A stretch of 49,915 bases of DNA from Acinetobacter lwoffii (lineage in GTDB: Bacteria > Pseudomonadota > Gammaproteobacteria > Pseudomonadales > Moraxellaceae): positions 1 through 49,915 of the forward strand of contig SPVA01000119.1 in NCBI GenBank assembly GCA_013530545.1, written 5' to 3'. Position numbers and translations under genes: made by a program. Shown here in pieces: positions 8,974 to 17,326 of the stretch (positions are counted from its first letter, which is position 1; every line of letters starts with the position of its first letter). Under the pieces are notes generated by a model, which saw only the letters and a program-made list of their open reading frames with translations, made no database searches and was not told the origin of the DNA.

Positions 8974-9885
8974 TCAAGTCAAATAGCCTTTTCTGGCTTG
9001 AATTGCCTCAGGTAGTGCTTTACCTAAAGAGCTTAGGGTTTCCCGCTCTACCAGCCGTACAATTGAATCTAGCGGTAGATCGTTATCCTGCAAGCCAAAG
9101 GGTTCTTCCAGCTCCGCACTGAGCTCATCGAGCCCGAGTAGCATATAAGCAATCAACCCGACCAGAATCGGCGTCCACAGGCCTAAATTTGCCTGCAAAC
9201 TGAAAGGCAGGATAAAGCAAAAAGAATAAACCGCACGATGTAATAATACCGAATAAGAAAATGGTAATGGCGTTGACAAAATTCGGTCACAACCAGCCTG
9301 AATATCTCCCAAGGCCACAGTATGCTGATTCAGGTTGTTATAAATAATATCGCTGATCTTACCCTGTTTATATTGCTGTACCAGCTCTTTTTGCATCTGT
9401 TCCAGCACCCATTGTGATGGATTGATTTGCATGGGCAGTTGCTCGAATGATTCGGGTTCAAAACCGGCAGTGGTCTGATAAGCCTGAATGCTGGACATCT
9501 GTTGTCTCAATCGGTCCCGTAATAGATGGGTAAACAGCATCATGCGATATAGCAAAACTTCACGGGTTGGCTCGTCCAGAACATGGCTGTCACGGCATAA
9601 ATGGCGCGTGGTGGCAATCAGCGCACCCCAGAGCTTTCGCCCTTCCCACCATCGCTCATAGCAGGCCGTATTTCTAAAACTTAAAAAAATCGAGAGAATG
9701 ACACCAAAAATCGTAAAGCCAATTGCCGGGACAGCAGGAAGGCTGACGAAATGCGCCTGACTCAAATACACCAGTAAAGCGGAAATAAAGACCACCAAGA
9801 TTAATGCGGGCAGCACCTTGGGCAGAATCGTTCCCTGCCAGGCAAACAGTAAACCCAAACTATTATTCTTATCACGCACAATCAT
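8974..9885 (-). CDS. Bestrophin-family (UPF0187, YneE-like) channel protein
   Basis: The 303-residue protein belongs to the bestrophin/RFP-TM family, whose bacterial members form pentameric ion channels in the inner membrane. Features are the N-terminal IVRDKNNSLGLLFAWQG, two hydrophobic pairs near residues 22-70 and 205-250, the FRNTACYERWWEGRKLWGAL segment following TM2, and LLGLDELSAELEEPFG near the end; the last two are hallmark bestrophin stretches. Length fits E. coli YneE. It lies downstream of glnS on the same strand but is separated by a perfect 12-base hairpin, so it is probably expressed on its own. Ion selectivity cannot be told from the sequence. Confidence 0.88.
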   Translation of the reverse strand: MIVRDKNNSLGLLFAWQGTILPKVLPALILVVFISALLVYLSQAHFVSLPAVPAIGFTIFGVILSIFLSFRNTACYERWWEGRKLWGALIATTRHLCRDSHVLDEPTREVLLYRMMLFTHLLRDRLRQQMSSIQAYQTTAGFEPESFEQLPMQINPSQWVLEQMQKELVQQYKQGKISDIIYNNLNQHTVALGDIQAGCDRILSTPLPFSYSVLLHRAVYSFCFILPFSLQANLGLWTPILVGLIAYMLLGLDELSAELEEPFGLQDNDLPLDSIVRLVERETLSSLGKALPEAIQARKGYLT

Positions 9886-9906
9886 GCAATTTTCCCTGTT
9901 GTATTG

Positions 9907-9934
9907 AAAAAGCCCAACCAGAGTTGGGCTTTTT
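9907..9934 (-). terminator. glnS terminator
   Basis: AAAAAGCCCAAC-(4)-GTTGGGCTTTTT is a perfect 12-base stem located 21 bases after the glnS stop and 21 bases before the next start codon on the minus strand. Confidence 0.85.
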
Positions 9935-9954
9935 ACATTCTGACTTAAACCAGC

Positions 9955-11682
9955 TTATTTGCCTGGTTTAAAGCTGTCCTTAAGATCCAGAATACGGTTA
10001 AATACCGGTTTTTCGCTGGAATGATCATATTGATCTGCCACGAAATAGCCTTCACGCTCAAACTGGAAACGGTCTTCTGGCTGAGCTTGTGCCAAAGCAG
10101 GCTCAATCACGGCCTGAACCACCTTCAATGATTCAGGGTTGAGGTTTGCCAAGAAGTCATCGCCCACTTCAGGATCAGACTCCGTAAACAGACGGTCGTA
10201 TATACGCACTTCAGCAGGAACGCCTTTTGTTGCAGATACCCAGTGAATCACGCCTTTCACCTTACGACCTTCAGGATTTTTACCTAAAGTTTCAGGATCA
10301 ATCGAACATTTCAGTTCAACCACTTCGCCATTTTCATCTTTAATGACTTCGTCACATTTGATGACATAGGCGTGACGTAAACGGACTTCGCCACCTGGAA
10401 TCAAACGTTTAAAGCCTTTTGGTGGCTCTTCTTCAAAGTCTTTACGGTCAATATACAGTTCAGTCGTCAATGGAATAACGCGCTCGCCCATATCGACATT
10501 CGGATGACGTGAATGGGTCAGGTCCATATCGGCTGGCAAGTTGGTTAAAGTCACTTTTAATGGATTTAACACGGCCATACCACGAGCGGCGGTATTTTCA
10601 AGAGACTGGCGAATACAATATTCCAGCATGGCTACATCGACAATACTGCCATCAACCTTCGACACACCGACACGTTGACAGAAATCACGCAGACCTTCAG
10701 GTGTGAAACCACGACGGCGCATACCCACTACAGTTGGCATACGTGGATCATCCCAGCCCTGAACATAGCCACCTTCAACCAGCTTACGCAATTTGCGTTT
10801 TGAGGTGATGGTATAGTCCACATTTAAACGGCTAGATTCGTACTGACGTGGCACGGATGGTGATTTAACTTTTGCCACTACCCAATCATAGAACGGACGG
10901 TGATCCTGGAATTCCAGGGTACAGAGTGAATGGGTAATACCTTCAATTGCATCAGAAAGTGGATGCGCATAGTCATACATTGGATAAATTTTCCATTTAT
11001 CGCCAGTCTGATGGTGTTCAGAATGCAAGATACGGTATAAAATTGGATCACGCATATGCACGTTCGGTGAAGTCATATCGATCTTGGCACGTAAAACGGC
11101 CTGACCTTCTGCATATTCACCGCTGCGCATTTTCTCAAAACGCTCCAGATTTTCTGCAACCCTTGCATCGCGTTGTGGCGAGTTCTTGCCTGGCTCAACG
11201 AAATTACCGCGGTTTAAACGGATCTCTTCAGGGCTTTGCAAATCCACATAGGCATCGCCCTGCTCAATCAGCTGAACTGCCCAGGTATAAAGTTGATCGA
11301 AATAGCTTGATGCATAACGCGGCTCGCCTTCCCATTGGAAACCCAGCCATTTCACATCATTGGCAATACCATCCACATATTCCTGCTCTTCGGCATCCGG
11401 GTTGGTATCGTCAAAACGCAGGTTACACACACCTTTAAATTCTTCAGCAATTCCGAAGTTCAAGCAAATTGCTTTCACATGGCCAATATGTAAATAGCCA
11501 TTCGGCTCAGGCGGAAAACGCGTCACCACCTGTTGAGTACGACCAGCGGCTAAATCATCGGTAATGACCTGACGTACAAAGTCCAAGCCTGGTTGTTGTT
11601 CTTGCTGCTGCACTGAATCGACTGCATTGTTCTTCTGGGTCGGGTTCTCGGGCAGAGATGTCACAACATCATTTGGCTTCAT
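9955..11682 (-). CDS. glnS: Glutamine--tRNA ligase
   Basis: GlnRS charges tRNA-Gln with glutamine using ATP. The ATG at 11682 gives 575 residues. The class I HIGH motif is in [16 protein letters not shown], the KMSKS equivalent is [14 protein letters not shown], and the C-terminal anticodon-binding beta-barrels follow. Compared with E. coli (554) there is an N-terminal extension of about 25-30 residues rich in Q and N before [13 protein letters not shown] codon two codons upstream is also in frame but the ATG is more natural. The gene stands alone between divergent ppiB and its own terminator. Confidence 0.97.
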   Translation of the reverse strand: MKPNDVVTSLPENPTQKNNAVDSVQQQEQQPGLDFVRQVITDDLAAGRTQQVVTRFPPEPNGYLHIGHVKAICLNFGIAEEFKGVCNLRFDDTNPDAEEQEYVDGIANDVKWLGFQWEGEPRYASSYFDQLYTWAVQLIEQGDAYVDLQSPEEIRLNRGNFVEPGKNSPQRDARVAENLERFEKMRSGEYAEGQAVLRAKIDMTSPNVHMRDPILYRILHSEHHQTGDKWKIYPMYDYAHPLSDAIEGITHSLCTLEFQDHRPFYDWVVAKVKSPSVPRQYESSRLNVDYTITSKRKLRKLVEGGYVQGWDDPRMPTVVGMRRRGFTPEGLRDFCQRVGVSKVDGSIVDVAMLEYCIRQSLENTAARGMAVLNPLKVTLTNLPADMDLTHSRHPNVDMGERVIPLTTELYIDRKDFEEEPPKGFKRLIPGGEVRLRHAYVIKCDEVIKDENGEVVELKCSIDPETLGKNPEGRKVKGVIHWVSATKGVPAEVRIYDRLFTESDPEVGDDFLANLNPESLKVVQAVIEPALAQAQPEDRFQFEREGYFVADQYDHSSEKPVFNRILDLKDSFKPGK

Positions 11683-11992
11683 GATCAATCATTCACTTCT
11701 AAAGTTAAAAAGGGATTAACGAATATTTCATCGTACAAGTTGTACGTATATTCATTATCAAAGTTCCTTAGTTTAACTATAGGTGCTTAATCTCTCAACC
11801 GCTAACTACGGTATTTGATTTCAATTCACTCATTTTAAAAATTGAAAATACAGTAAGCTGCCCAAAACTAAAATATCAACGCTTTACGGAATCAGAAAAT
11901 GATTCAATTCGCGCCTGTCTGGAATATAACGCCCTGTCTGGCAGCATTTGAAATGCCTTGATAAATCAACGTATAAATAAGGTATTATTTTT

Positions 11993-12109
11993 ATGCTTTT
12001 AACAAAGAAAATAATGTTTTTACTTGCCTTGTCGAATGTAGTTTGCTTATGCTTCACTCATTCAGAAAAAACCATGGCACTCGTCCATGATCAGGAGATT
12101 ACACAATGA
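11993..12109 (+). CDS. Possible 38-residue leader or secreted peptide upstream of ppiB
   Basis: A short frame starts at an ATG preceded by AAGG about ten bases upstream. It encodes a hydrophobic, signal-like N-terminus ([19 protein letters not shown]) and ends in a TGA that overlaps the ppiB start as ATGA. The overlap would allow translational coupling. The rest of the 420-base gap between glnS and ppiB shows no other gene. The frame could equally be chance in an AT-rich leader; conservation was not testable here. Confidence 0.25.
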   Translation: MLLTKKIMFLLALSNVVCLCFTHSEKTMALVHDQEITQ

Positions 12110-12615
12110 GTTTTCCTCAAGTCGAATTAAACACCAATAAAGGTCGTATTGTTCTAGAACTCAATGCTGAAAAAGCACCTAAAACCGTAGCTAACTTTTT
12201 AGAATACGTACGTGACGGTTTTTATGACGGCGTAATTTTCCACCGTGTTATTGATGGTTTCATGATCCAAGGCGGCGGCATGGATGAAAACTTCAAGGAA
12301 AAAGCAACACGTGATGCAATCGAAAACGAAGCAGACAACGGCTTGACCAATGACGAAGGTACGATTGCAATGGCGCGTACTCAGGCACCGCACTCTGCTT
12401 CTGCTCAGTTCTTCATTAACGTGAAAAACAACTCATTCCTTAACCACTCTGGCAAAACTGCTCAAGGTTGGGGTTATGCGGTATTTGGTAAAGTGGTTGA
12501 AGGTATGGACGTTGTGAACGAAATCAAAAACGTACGTACTGGCAACCGTGGCTACCACGCTGACGTTCCTCTAGAAAATGTAGTAATCGAATCTGCAAAA
12601 ATCATTTCTGAATAA
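12106..12615 (+). CDS. ppiB: Cytoplasmic peptidyl-prolyl cis-trans isomerase B (cyclophilin)
   Basis: The protein catalyses cis-trans isomerisation of X-Pro peptide bonds to assist folding. Its 169 residues form one cyclophilin domain without a signal peptide, so it is the cytoplasmic PpiB rather than periplasmic PpiA. Visible motifs are [13 protein letters not shown], with the catalytic Arg, and ASAQFFINV; the family's usual His-Trp region appears as [25 protein letters not shown] ribosome-binding site lies eight bases before the ATG. The gene is followed by a compound inverted repeat and then lpxH on the same strand. Confidence 0.95.
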   Translation: MSFPQVELNTNKGRIVLELNAEKAPKTVANFLEYVRDGFYDGVIFHRVIDGFMIQGGGMDENFKEKATRDAIENEADNGLTNDEGTIAMARTQAPHSASAQFFINVKNNSFLNHSGKTAQGWGYAVFGKVVEGMDVVNEIKNVRTGNRGYHADVPLENVVIESAKIISE

Positions 12616-12616
12616 G

Positions 12617-12738
12617 TTTAAATCCTCCCTGAGTAGCACTGCTACGCAAGTCCTTTAATAAAGGAGGGAATCACCTTTTATCAAAATAAGGTTTTCCTCC
12701 CTTTTTCAAAGGGAGGTCGGGAGGGATTAAATTAAACA
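12617..12738. repeat. Compound inverted repeat (MITE- or REP-like intergenic element)
   Basis: The ppiB-lpxH gap is filled by nested palindromes. An outer imperfect pair is TTTAAATCCTCCCT versus the reverse complement of GGGAGGGATTAAA. Inside lie TCCTTTA-A-TAAAGGA (12651-12665), an ACCTT/AAGGT pair around 12673-12692, and CCTCCCTTT-TTC-AAAGGGAGG (12696-12716). Such dense symmetry is typical of mobile intergenic repeats and could form a structured RNA or terminator between the genes. No second copy is present in this window. Confidence 0.6.
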
Positions 12739-12750
12739 AGGAAAAGATTC

Positions 12751-13470
12751 GTGATCTATCTGTTTATCTCAGATTTACATTTGTCACCTGATCACCCTCG
12801 ACTTGTTCGGGGGTTTTTAGATTTATTAACTGAATATCAAGATCGAAACACCCACCTGTATATTCTGGGTGACTGGTTCAATGCTTGGATTGGCGATGAC
12901 TATACCTCTCCATGGTTGGACGAGATTGTTACTGCGTTAAAACAGTTCACTCAAGCAGGCAATCAGGTTTATTTTCTGGTAGGTAATCGGGACTTTGCCT
13001 TAGGTCAGGATTTTTTGGATCAATTTTCTGGACAACTTTTGCCAGAGATTGCCCATTTTAATATTGGCTCGACCCGATATCGCATTGAACATGGCGATGC
13101 TCTGTGTACCGACGATGTGTCCTATCAACGGTTTAGAAAAATAATTCGTCATCCTTGGGTTTTAGGCGTATTACGCAAAATGCCGCTCAGCTTTCGTGCC
13201 AGACTAGCCAACCGCTTTCGTCAACAAAGCCATCAGGCACAACAGTTTAAAAGCTATGAAGTGATGGACGTCAACCCACATGCAGTTGAGCTGGCATTAC
13301 AGGATGTAGATGTACTGATCCATGGTCATACGCATCGCGCAGCCATTCATCAGTTAGCCCAGAAAAGAAGAATTGTACTAGGCGACTGGAAAGAAGACAG
13401 TGCAGAGATTCTGGAAATTCAGGAAGATCAAAGTTTTGATACCCTGAAACTAAAAAAGTGGCGATATTAA
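12751..13470 (+). CDS. lpxH: UDP-2,3-diacylglucosamine diphosphatase LpxH
   Basis: LpxH cleaves UDP-2,3-diacylglucosamine to lipid X and UMP at the cytoplasmic face of the inner membrane, the fourth step of lipid A synthesis. The 239-residue protein has the calcineurin-type phosphoesterase motifs: SDLHLSPDHP at the N-terminus, GDWFNAWIGDD, VGNRDF, EHGDAL and HGHTHRA. Length equals E. coli LpxH (240). The start is GTG, chosen because AAGGAAAAG lies just upstream and the frame begins directly with the conserved IYLFISDLHL strand. Other lipid A genes (lpxD, lpxA) lie 22 kb away in the bamA operon. Confidence 0.95.
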   Translation: MIYLFISDLHLSPDHPRLVRGFLDLLTEYQDRNTHLYILGDWFNAWIGDDYTSPWLDEIVTALKQFTQAGNQVYFLVGNRDFALGQDFLDQFSGQLLPEIAHFNIGSTRYRIEHGDALCTDDVSYQRFRKIIRHPWVLGVLRKMPLSFRARLANRFRQQSHQAQQFKSYEVMDVNPHAVELALQDVDVLIHGHTHRAAIHQLAQKRRIVLGDWKEDSAEILEIQEDQSFDTLKLKKWRY

Positions 13471-13483
13471 TCAGCCACTTTTT
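13453..13483. terminator. Terminator overlapping the lpxH 3' end
   Basis: AAAAAGTGGC-(11)-GCCACTTTTT spans the lpxH stop codon. It lies between convergent genes and can serve both strands. Confidence 0.7.
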
Positions 13484-13498
13484 ACGATATTGATCTGC

Positions 13499-13717
13499 TT
13501 AACACAGACGATAAAGCTGGTTTACCCCAGTATAGAAACTTTTACCATCGAGATTGAACTGAAATTCCTCACCCGTTGGCAATTGAATCATTTTACCGAC
13601 CTCAACCCAGATAAAACCGTCCATTGTATTTTGCTTGCGCTTTAATGGAACCAGTTTCACGTTAATTTCATTGCCATCAGCGGCAGTGGCAATATGCCAT
13701 TCATTGATTTTGATCAA
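13499..13717 (-). CDS. Small hypothetical protein, 72 residues
   Basis: A short soluble protein without cysteine motifs, signal peptide or membrane segment, predicted to be mostly beta-strand (FIWVEVGKMIQLPTGEEFQFNLDG). The only in-frame start that keeps the N-terminal IKINEWHIATAADGNEINVK is a TTG preceded by GTGAG eight bases upstream. I do not recognise a family. Convergent with lpxH and sharing its terminator. The 320 bases upstream (13718-14039) are AT-rich and show no gene. Confidence 0.6.
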   Translation of the reverse strand: MIKINEWHIATAADGNEINVKLVPLKRKQNTMDGFIWVEVGKMIQLPTGEEFQFNLDGKSFYTGVNQLYRLC

Positions 13718-14039
13718 AATATTTACTCACACGATATGAGCTTTTTGTGACTATATGGAGAGAGATTAATAACAACCTAGTTTACATAATAGTTCTATGG
13801 TTAGTAGATCTTATTTGAGTTCAAATACTTGAACTAAAAAGTACATCACAATCAGCTTAAAATAATAATAGAAGCAAGAACAGTACTTGCTTGAAGTGCA
13901 ACCAGTGTAAGCTATTTATCCAGCAAAAGCAAAATTACATTGTAATGACAATAGAATGGGATTTTTAAGAACTTTTTTCATGCTTTGTTAATTATTAGGC
14001 TTTTGATTTTTATGATCTAAAATTCATTTTAACGTTACT

Positions 14040-14297
14040 TCATTTCCGTTGATAAACAAAACCTGTATTTAAATACCTTAAAATCAATATTAGAGACATG
14101 AAACTCAGCCCGAGGTACGGCAAGTTCCACTCTCCCGTCTTTTGATAATTTAGGATCAAGAGAATAGCATTTAAGGCTACAAACAGTACGTGAATCATAA
14201 AAAAGGCTTGTTGCACTCGTCTAGTTTTTTGCTGACGTTGGTTCTCTAAGATGTTCTGCTGTTCTTGTAAAAATTGTTCTGCATCTTGAAGGTTCAT
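14040..14297 (-). CDS. Small two-helix membrane protein
   Basis: Read from the ATG at 14297 the product is 85 residues: a charged, glutamine-rich coiled-coil-like N-terminus (NLQDAEQFLQEQQNILENQ), then two hydrophobic segments (AFFMIHVLFVALNAILLIL and YLGLSFMSLILILRYL) and a short basic tail. The layout resembles small two-TM-domain proteins of unknown role. An in-frame ATG at 14330 would add 11 residues and has a GGAAA nine bases upstream, so the start is uncertain. Function is unknown. Confidence 0.6.
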   Translation of the reverse strand: MNLQDAEQFLQEQQNILENQRQQKTRRVQQAFFMIHVLFVALNAILLILNYQKTGEWNLPYLGLSFMSLILILRYLNTGFVYQRK

Positions 14298-14398
14298 TAT
14301 GATTTTCTTATGGCTGAATGAATAGCTCATCTAAAGAATTTCCGGTTAAAAATAAACTAAAAATCTAAGCAAGCTATTCATTCAGAATCTCTTGTTGA

Positions 14399-15193
14399 TT
14401 AATAACCGCTAGTCGGATTAATCACATTGATATCCTTTTTATATTTCCCCAATAGATCACGCAAGGAATTCATCAAAACACTGGTATCTACGCCCACTGC
14501 TACAAACTCAGTGCCAAGTTCGATATATTTTTGCGTCACTTCATGCTGGGTTGACAGAATTCCTGCAGCTTTGCCTGCAGAACGAATCCGCTGGATTGCA
14601 TCAATTACAGCTTTTTGTACTTCAGGATGATTCGGATCACCTTGATAACCCATAGTGGCAGATAGATCAACGGCGCCAATAAACACGCCATCAATCCCGT
14701 CGATCTGAAGAATAGCATCCAGATTTTCAAGTCCTGTGACCGATTCAATCTGGATTAATAAACAGATTTCTTCATGTGCCGTCTGATAATAATTTGGAAT
14801 GCTGTTCCAGCGGGTGGCACGTGCCAGTGCAGCACCAACGCCACGAATTCCTTCAGGCGGATAACGGACTGCCCTGACCATGAGTTCGGCCTGTTCCACG
14901 GTTTCTACCATCGGAATCAACAGCGTTTGTGCACCGATATCAAGGAGTTGCTTGATCAGTTGTACGCTACCAATGGGTGGTCGTACCACTGCTTGCGAGG
15001 GATAAGCAGCAATACTTTGCAGTTGCGACAAAGTCGTTCTCAAATCACTGGGTGCATGCTCACCATCAATCAGCAGCCAGTCATAACCTGCATTTGCCGC
15101 AATCTCGGTTCCATAGGCATCTGCCAATCCAATCCATAAGCCGATTTGCTGCTGGGTTTTCAGTTTGTGTTTAAAGTAATTGGTCACTTGCAT
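14399..15193 (-). CDS. HpcH/HpaI-family aldolase
   Basis: This is a metal-dependent class II aldolase of the HpaI family, which cleaves 4-hydroxy-2-oxo acids to pyruvate and an aldehyde. The 264 residues match HpaI length (about 262). Family stretches include WLLIDGEHAPSDL, with the catalytic His, VRPPIGS, the YPPEGIRGVG loop, LIQIESVTGLENLD with a metal-binding Glu, and GVFIGAVDLSATMGY with a metal-binding Asp. No other homoprotocatechuate or aromatic-ring genes surround it, so its true substrate may differ from the classic 4-hydroxy-2-oxoheptanedioate; a 2-keto-3-deoxy sugar acid or other hydroxy-oxo acid is equally possible. It appears monocistronic. Confidence 0.85.
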   Translation of the reverse strand: MQVTNYFKHKLKTQQQIGLWIGLADAYGTEIAANAGYDWLLIDGEHAPSDLRTTLSQLQSIAAYPSQAVVRPPIGSVQLIKQLLDIGAQTLLIPMVETVEQAELMVRAVRYPPEGIRGVGAALARATRWNSIPNYYQTAHEEICLLIQIESVTGLENLDAILQIDGIDGVFIGAVDLSATMGYQGDPNHPEVQKAVIDAIQRIRSAGKAAGILSTQHEVTQKYIELGTEFVAVGVDTSVLMNSLRDLLGKYKKDINVINPTSGY

Positions 15194-15436
15194 CCGCTAA
15201 CCTATTTGCATGTTGCTGGCGATGCCTCTTATTAAACGCTTCTCGCTTAAAAGTGCCAATAGACAAAAACTGGATTTTAATCTGATTTAACTCTAAGTTT
15301 TGCTTGAATCCAGCTCAAGATCATCTCAAAACAGGCTTTGCCTGATGCTTTTTTATTGTAATAATCAGGGGATGTGAAAAATGTATATATTTAAAACTTC
15401 TACTCGCTGTTTATTTAAAAAGATTGGAGTCCATTG

Positions 15437-16090
15437 ATGGATTTACTCAAGATCACACAGACCCGCTATACCACTAAAGCCTATGATCCTAGCAAGAAAA
15501 TCCCGGCAGAACAGTTCGAGCGCTTATTAGAAATTTTGCGTCTGACACCCTCTTCAATCAATATTCAGCCTTGGCATTTTTTTATTGCCGATCATGATGC
15601 AGCCAAACAGCGCATTGCCAAAGCGTTGGTTGGTACTTATGCCTACAATGCACCCAAAGTTCTGGATTCATCTCATACCATTTTATTCTGCACCAAAGCC
15701 GATATTAATGAGTTGCATCTGGAAAACTTATTGAACCGCGATGATCTCAGTGGCCGATTTAAAGATGAATCCGCCAAAGAAGGTCAGAAAAATACCCGTG
15801 CAGGTTATATTCATTATTATCGTAATGAAAAAGGTGATATTCAGCGTTGGGCTGAAAACCAGACCTTTATTGCACTCGGTCAAATGCTCTTGGCTGCCGG
15901 AATTGAAGGTGTCGATGCCACACCAATTGGCGGCTTTGACGAAGAGATGATTAGTGAAGAATTACAACTTGCAGAACAAGGCTTGATCCCCTCTGTATTG
16001 CTGACTTTAGGCTATCGCAGTGAAAATGATCTCAATGCCAAACTACCTAAATCACGCCTACCTGCTGAAGATATTTTCACCAAACTGTAA
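15437..16090 (+). CDS. NAD(P)H-dependent nitroreductase, NfsB-like
   Basis: The protein is an FMN flavoprotein of the nitroreductase family that reduces nitroaromatics, quinones or flavins with NAD(P)H. From the ATG at 15437, supported by GGAG seven bases upstream, it has 217 residues, the same as E. coli NfsB. Recognisable parts are TQTRYTTKAYDPSKKI, the flavin-binding LRLTPSSINIQPWHFFIA, AENQTFIALGQMLLAAG and IEGVDATPIGGFD. A TTG one codon earlier is unlikely to be used. A short GC hairpin follows the gene. The physiological substrate is unknown. Confidence 0.9.
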   Translation: MDLLKITQTRYTTKAYDPSKKIPAEQFERLLEILRLTPSSINIQPWHFFIADHDAAKQRIAKALVGTYAYNAPKVLDSSHTILFCTKADINELHLENLLNRDDLSGRFKDESAKEGQKNTRAGYIHYYRNEKGDIQRWAENQTFIALGQMLLAAGIEGVDATPIGGFDEEMISEELQLAEQGLIPSVLLTLGYRSENDLNAKLPKSRLPAEDIFTKL

Positions 16091-16105
16091 GGAATTTATG
16101 CTATA

Positions 16106-16126
16106 AAAGGGGTCAAGCGCCCCTTT
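16106..16126 (+). terminator. Possible terminator after the nitroreductase gene
   Basis: AAAGGGG-(7)-CCCCTTT, 15 bases after the stop codon; the T tail is short, so efficiency is uncertain. Confidence 0.5.
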
Positions 16127-16196
16127 CCATATCAATTCGGGCCTATTTTTTGCTTTATTTAATTTACATCTAATAGAATAACAATAGAGGTCATCT

Positions 16197-16424
16197 ATGT
16201 CGCTCCTTACATCCAAATCCCTGAAATTTGAATGCCATCATTGCGATAAAATTTATCTCCAGCACTATAAAGAGCAACAGCATCGTTATCCGCACTGTCC
16301 AGACTGCCAACAGGCCGGTTTATTGCTTGGACTGGCCGAAGCAGGTGACCTGCTCCGACATCCGATTGAATTTGCATCCTCTTATGTCAAGCAGACATTG
16401 CATAAGCTAGGCAAATCACACTAG
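16197..16424 (+). CDS. Small zinc-ribbon protein
   Basis: The 75-residue protein starts at an ATG and contains two CxxC knuckles, FECHHCDKIY and YPHCPDCQQ, 20-25 residues apart. This is the spacing of a small zinc ribbon. The C-terminal half has a hydrophobic stretch and a short helix ending LHKLGKSH. It is probably a nucleic-acid- or protein-binding accessory factor, but the family is not recognised. Its last 38 bases overlap the 3' end of the convergent EamA transporter gene. Confidence 0.65.
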   Translation: MSLLTSKSLKFECHHCDKIYLQHYKEQQHRYPHCPDCQQAGLLLGLAEAGDLLRHPIEFASSYVKQTLHKLGKSH

Positions 16425-17241
16425 TCAAGCCTAGCAGTAATCCTAGAGTACTTGCAGGTTTGAGCCGTTCTTTAAAGAATACCAGACCTGCTATCACACC
16501 AAATACCACCACCAGAATATTCATGCCAGCAAAGACGATCGCAGGTGAATCCTTAAGCAGCATATGGGCTTTGACATAGAAAGCAATATTGGCAAAATTC
16601 AGGACACCCAATAACAGACCAGCACCGATATTCTGCATCGAGCCCAAGCTGTTATATTTGATTAACAGATAGCCCATCGAAATGATCAGGGCGCAGACAA
16701 ACATCAGATTCAGCGCCACGGCGAATTGCAAACCTAGACTGGTCGTGTATTTCAACAATACATCTATTAGCGCATAACCGACCCAGACCAAGCCTAGATA
16801 CAACATTCCCTGATTGCCCTGTCCTGTACTTTGTCGATGTGAAAACAGGATGCACAACACTGCGCCAATGCCTAAAGCGATCCCGAGTATTTTCAGCTGA
16901 TTAAATTGTTCCTGAAAAATGAAATAGGCTGCAGCCAGTGACAAAACTACCGAGAGTCGCTGGGCAATTTCGGTTTTTAAAATTCCAGCCGTTTGCAAAG
17001 CCTTGGCCAGAAACAGAAATACGCTCGGAAGTAAAATGCCCAGAGCCAGAATAAGCAACCAAGGTGTCTGAGACATTGAAATATGCTGAATATCAGGCTT
17101 AAACCAGAAAAAACACAAGAGACTGGCTGTCATATAGTTCCAGCTAATCATGTGTATCTGACTCAAGTCCTTATTTTTGGCGACTTTTAATAATATTGAG
17201 ACCGCAACGCTGCATAGCGCTGCTGCGAAAATCAGTTCCAT
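16387..17241 (-). CDS. EamA/DMT-family transporter
   Basis: An inner-membrane carrier of the drug/metabolite transporter superfamily: 284 residues with about ten hydrophobic helices arranged as two EamA repeats of five helices. Typical stretches are LAKALQTAGILKTEIAQRLSVVLSLAAAY in the first half and GMNILVVVFGVIAGLVFFKERLKPASTLG at the end, where the FFKERL motif marks the last pair of helices. Such proteins export amino acids, metabolites or drugs; the substrate cannot be read from the sequence. It ends inside the convergent zinc-ribbon gene without an evident terminator. Confidence 0.85.
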   Translation of the reverse strand: MELIFAAALCSVAVSILLKVAKNKDLSQIHMISWNYMTASLLCFFWFKPDIQHISMSQTPWLLILALGILLPSVFLFLAKALQTAGILKTEIAQRLSVVLSLAAAYFIFQEQFNQLKILGIALGIGAVLCILFSHRQSTGQGNQGMLYLGLVWVGYALIDVLLKYTTSLGLQFAVALNLMFVCALIISMGYLLIKYNSLGSMQNIGAGLLLGVLNFANIAFYVKAHMLLKDSPAIVFAGMNILVVVFGVIAGLVFFKERLKPASTLGLLLGLTSVICLAYAMSA

Positions 17242-17275
17242 ATGCTGCTCTTATTCTTGATATTTATGAGTCTAC

Positions 17276-17307
17276 AAAAAAGCCCACATTTGCAGTGGGC
17301 TTTTTTT
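17276..17307 (-). terminator. fba terminator
   Basis: AAAAAAGCCCAC-(7)-GTGGGCTTTTTTT lies 20 bases after the fba stop on the minus strand. Confidence 0.85.
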
Positions 17308-17326
17308 ATAAATGATTCACTGGGAA

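Noticed and set aside
10947..11438. 163-codon frame on the plus strand inside glnS
   Set aside because: It is an antisense shadow of a highly conserved gene; its composition (many H, Q, R, S) is typical of antisense translation.
13718..14039. Possible gene or RNA in the 320-base gap after the 72-residue hypothetical gene
   Set aside because: The stretch is AT-rich with frequent stops in all frames and no hairpin or promoter strong enough to name.
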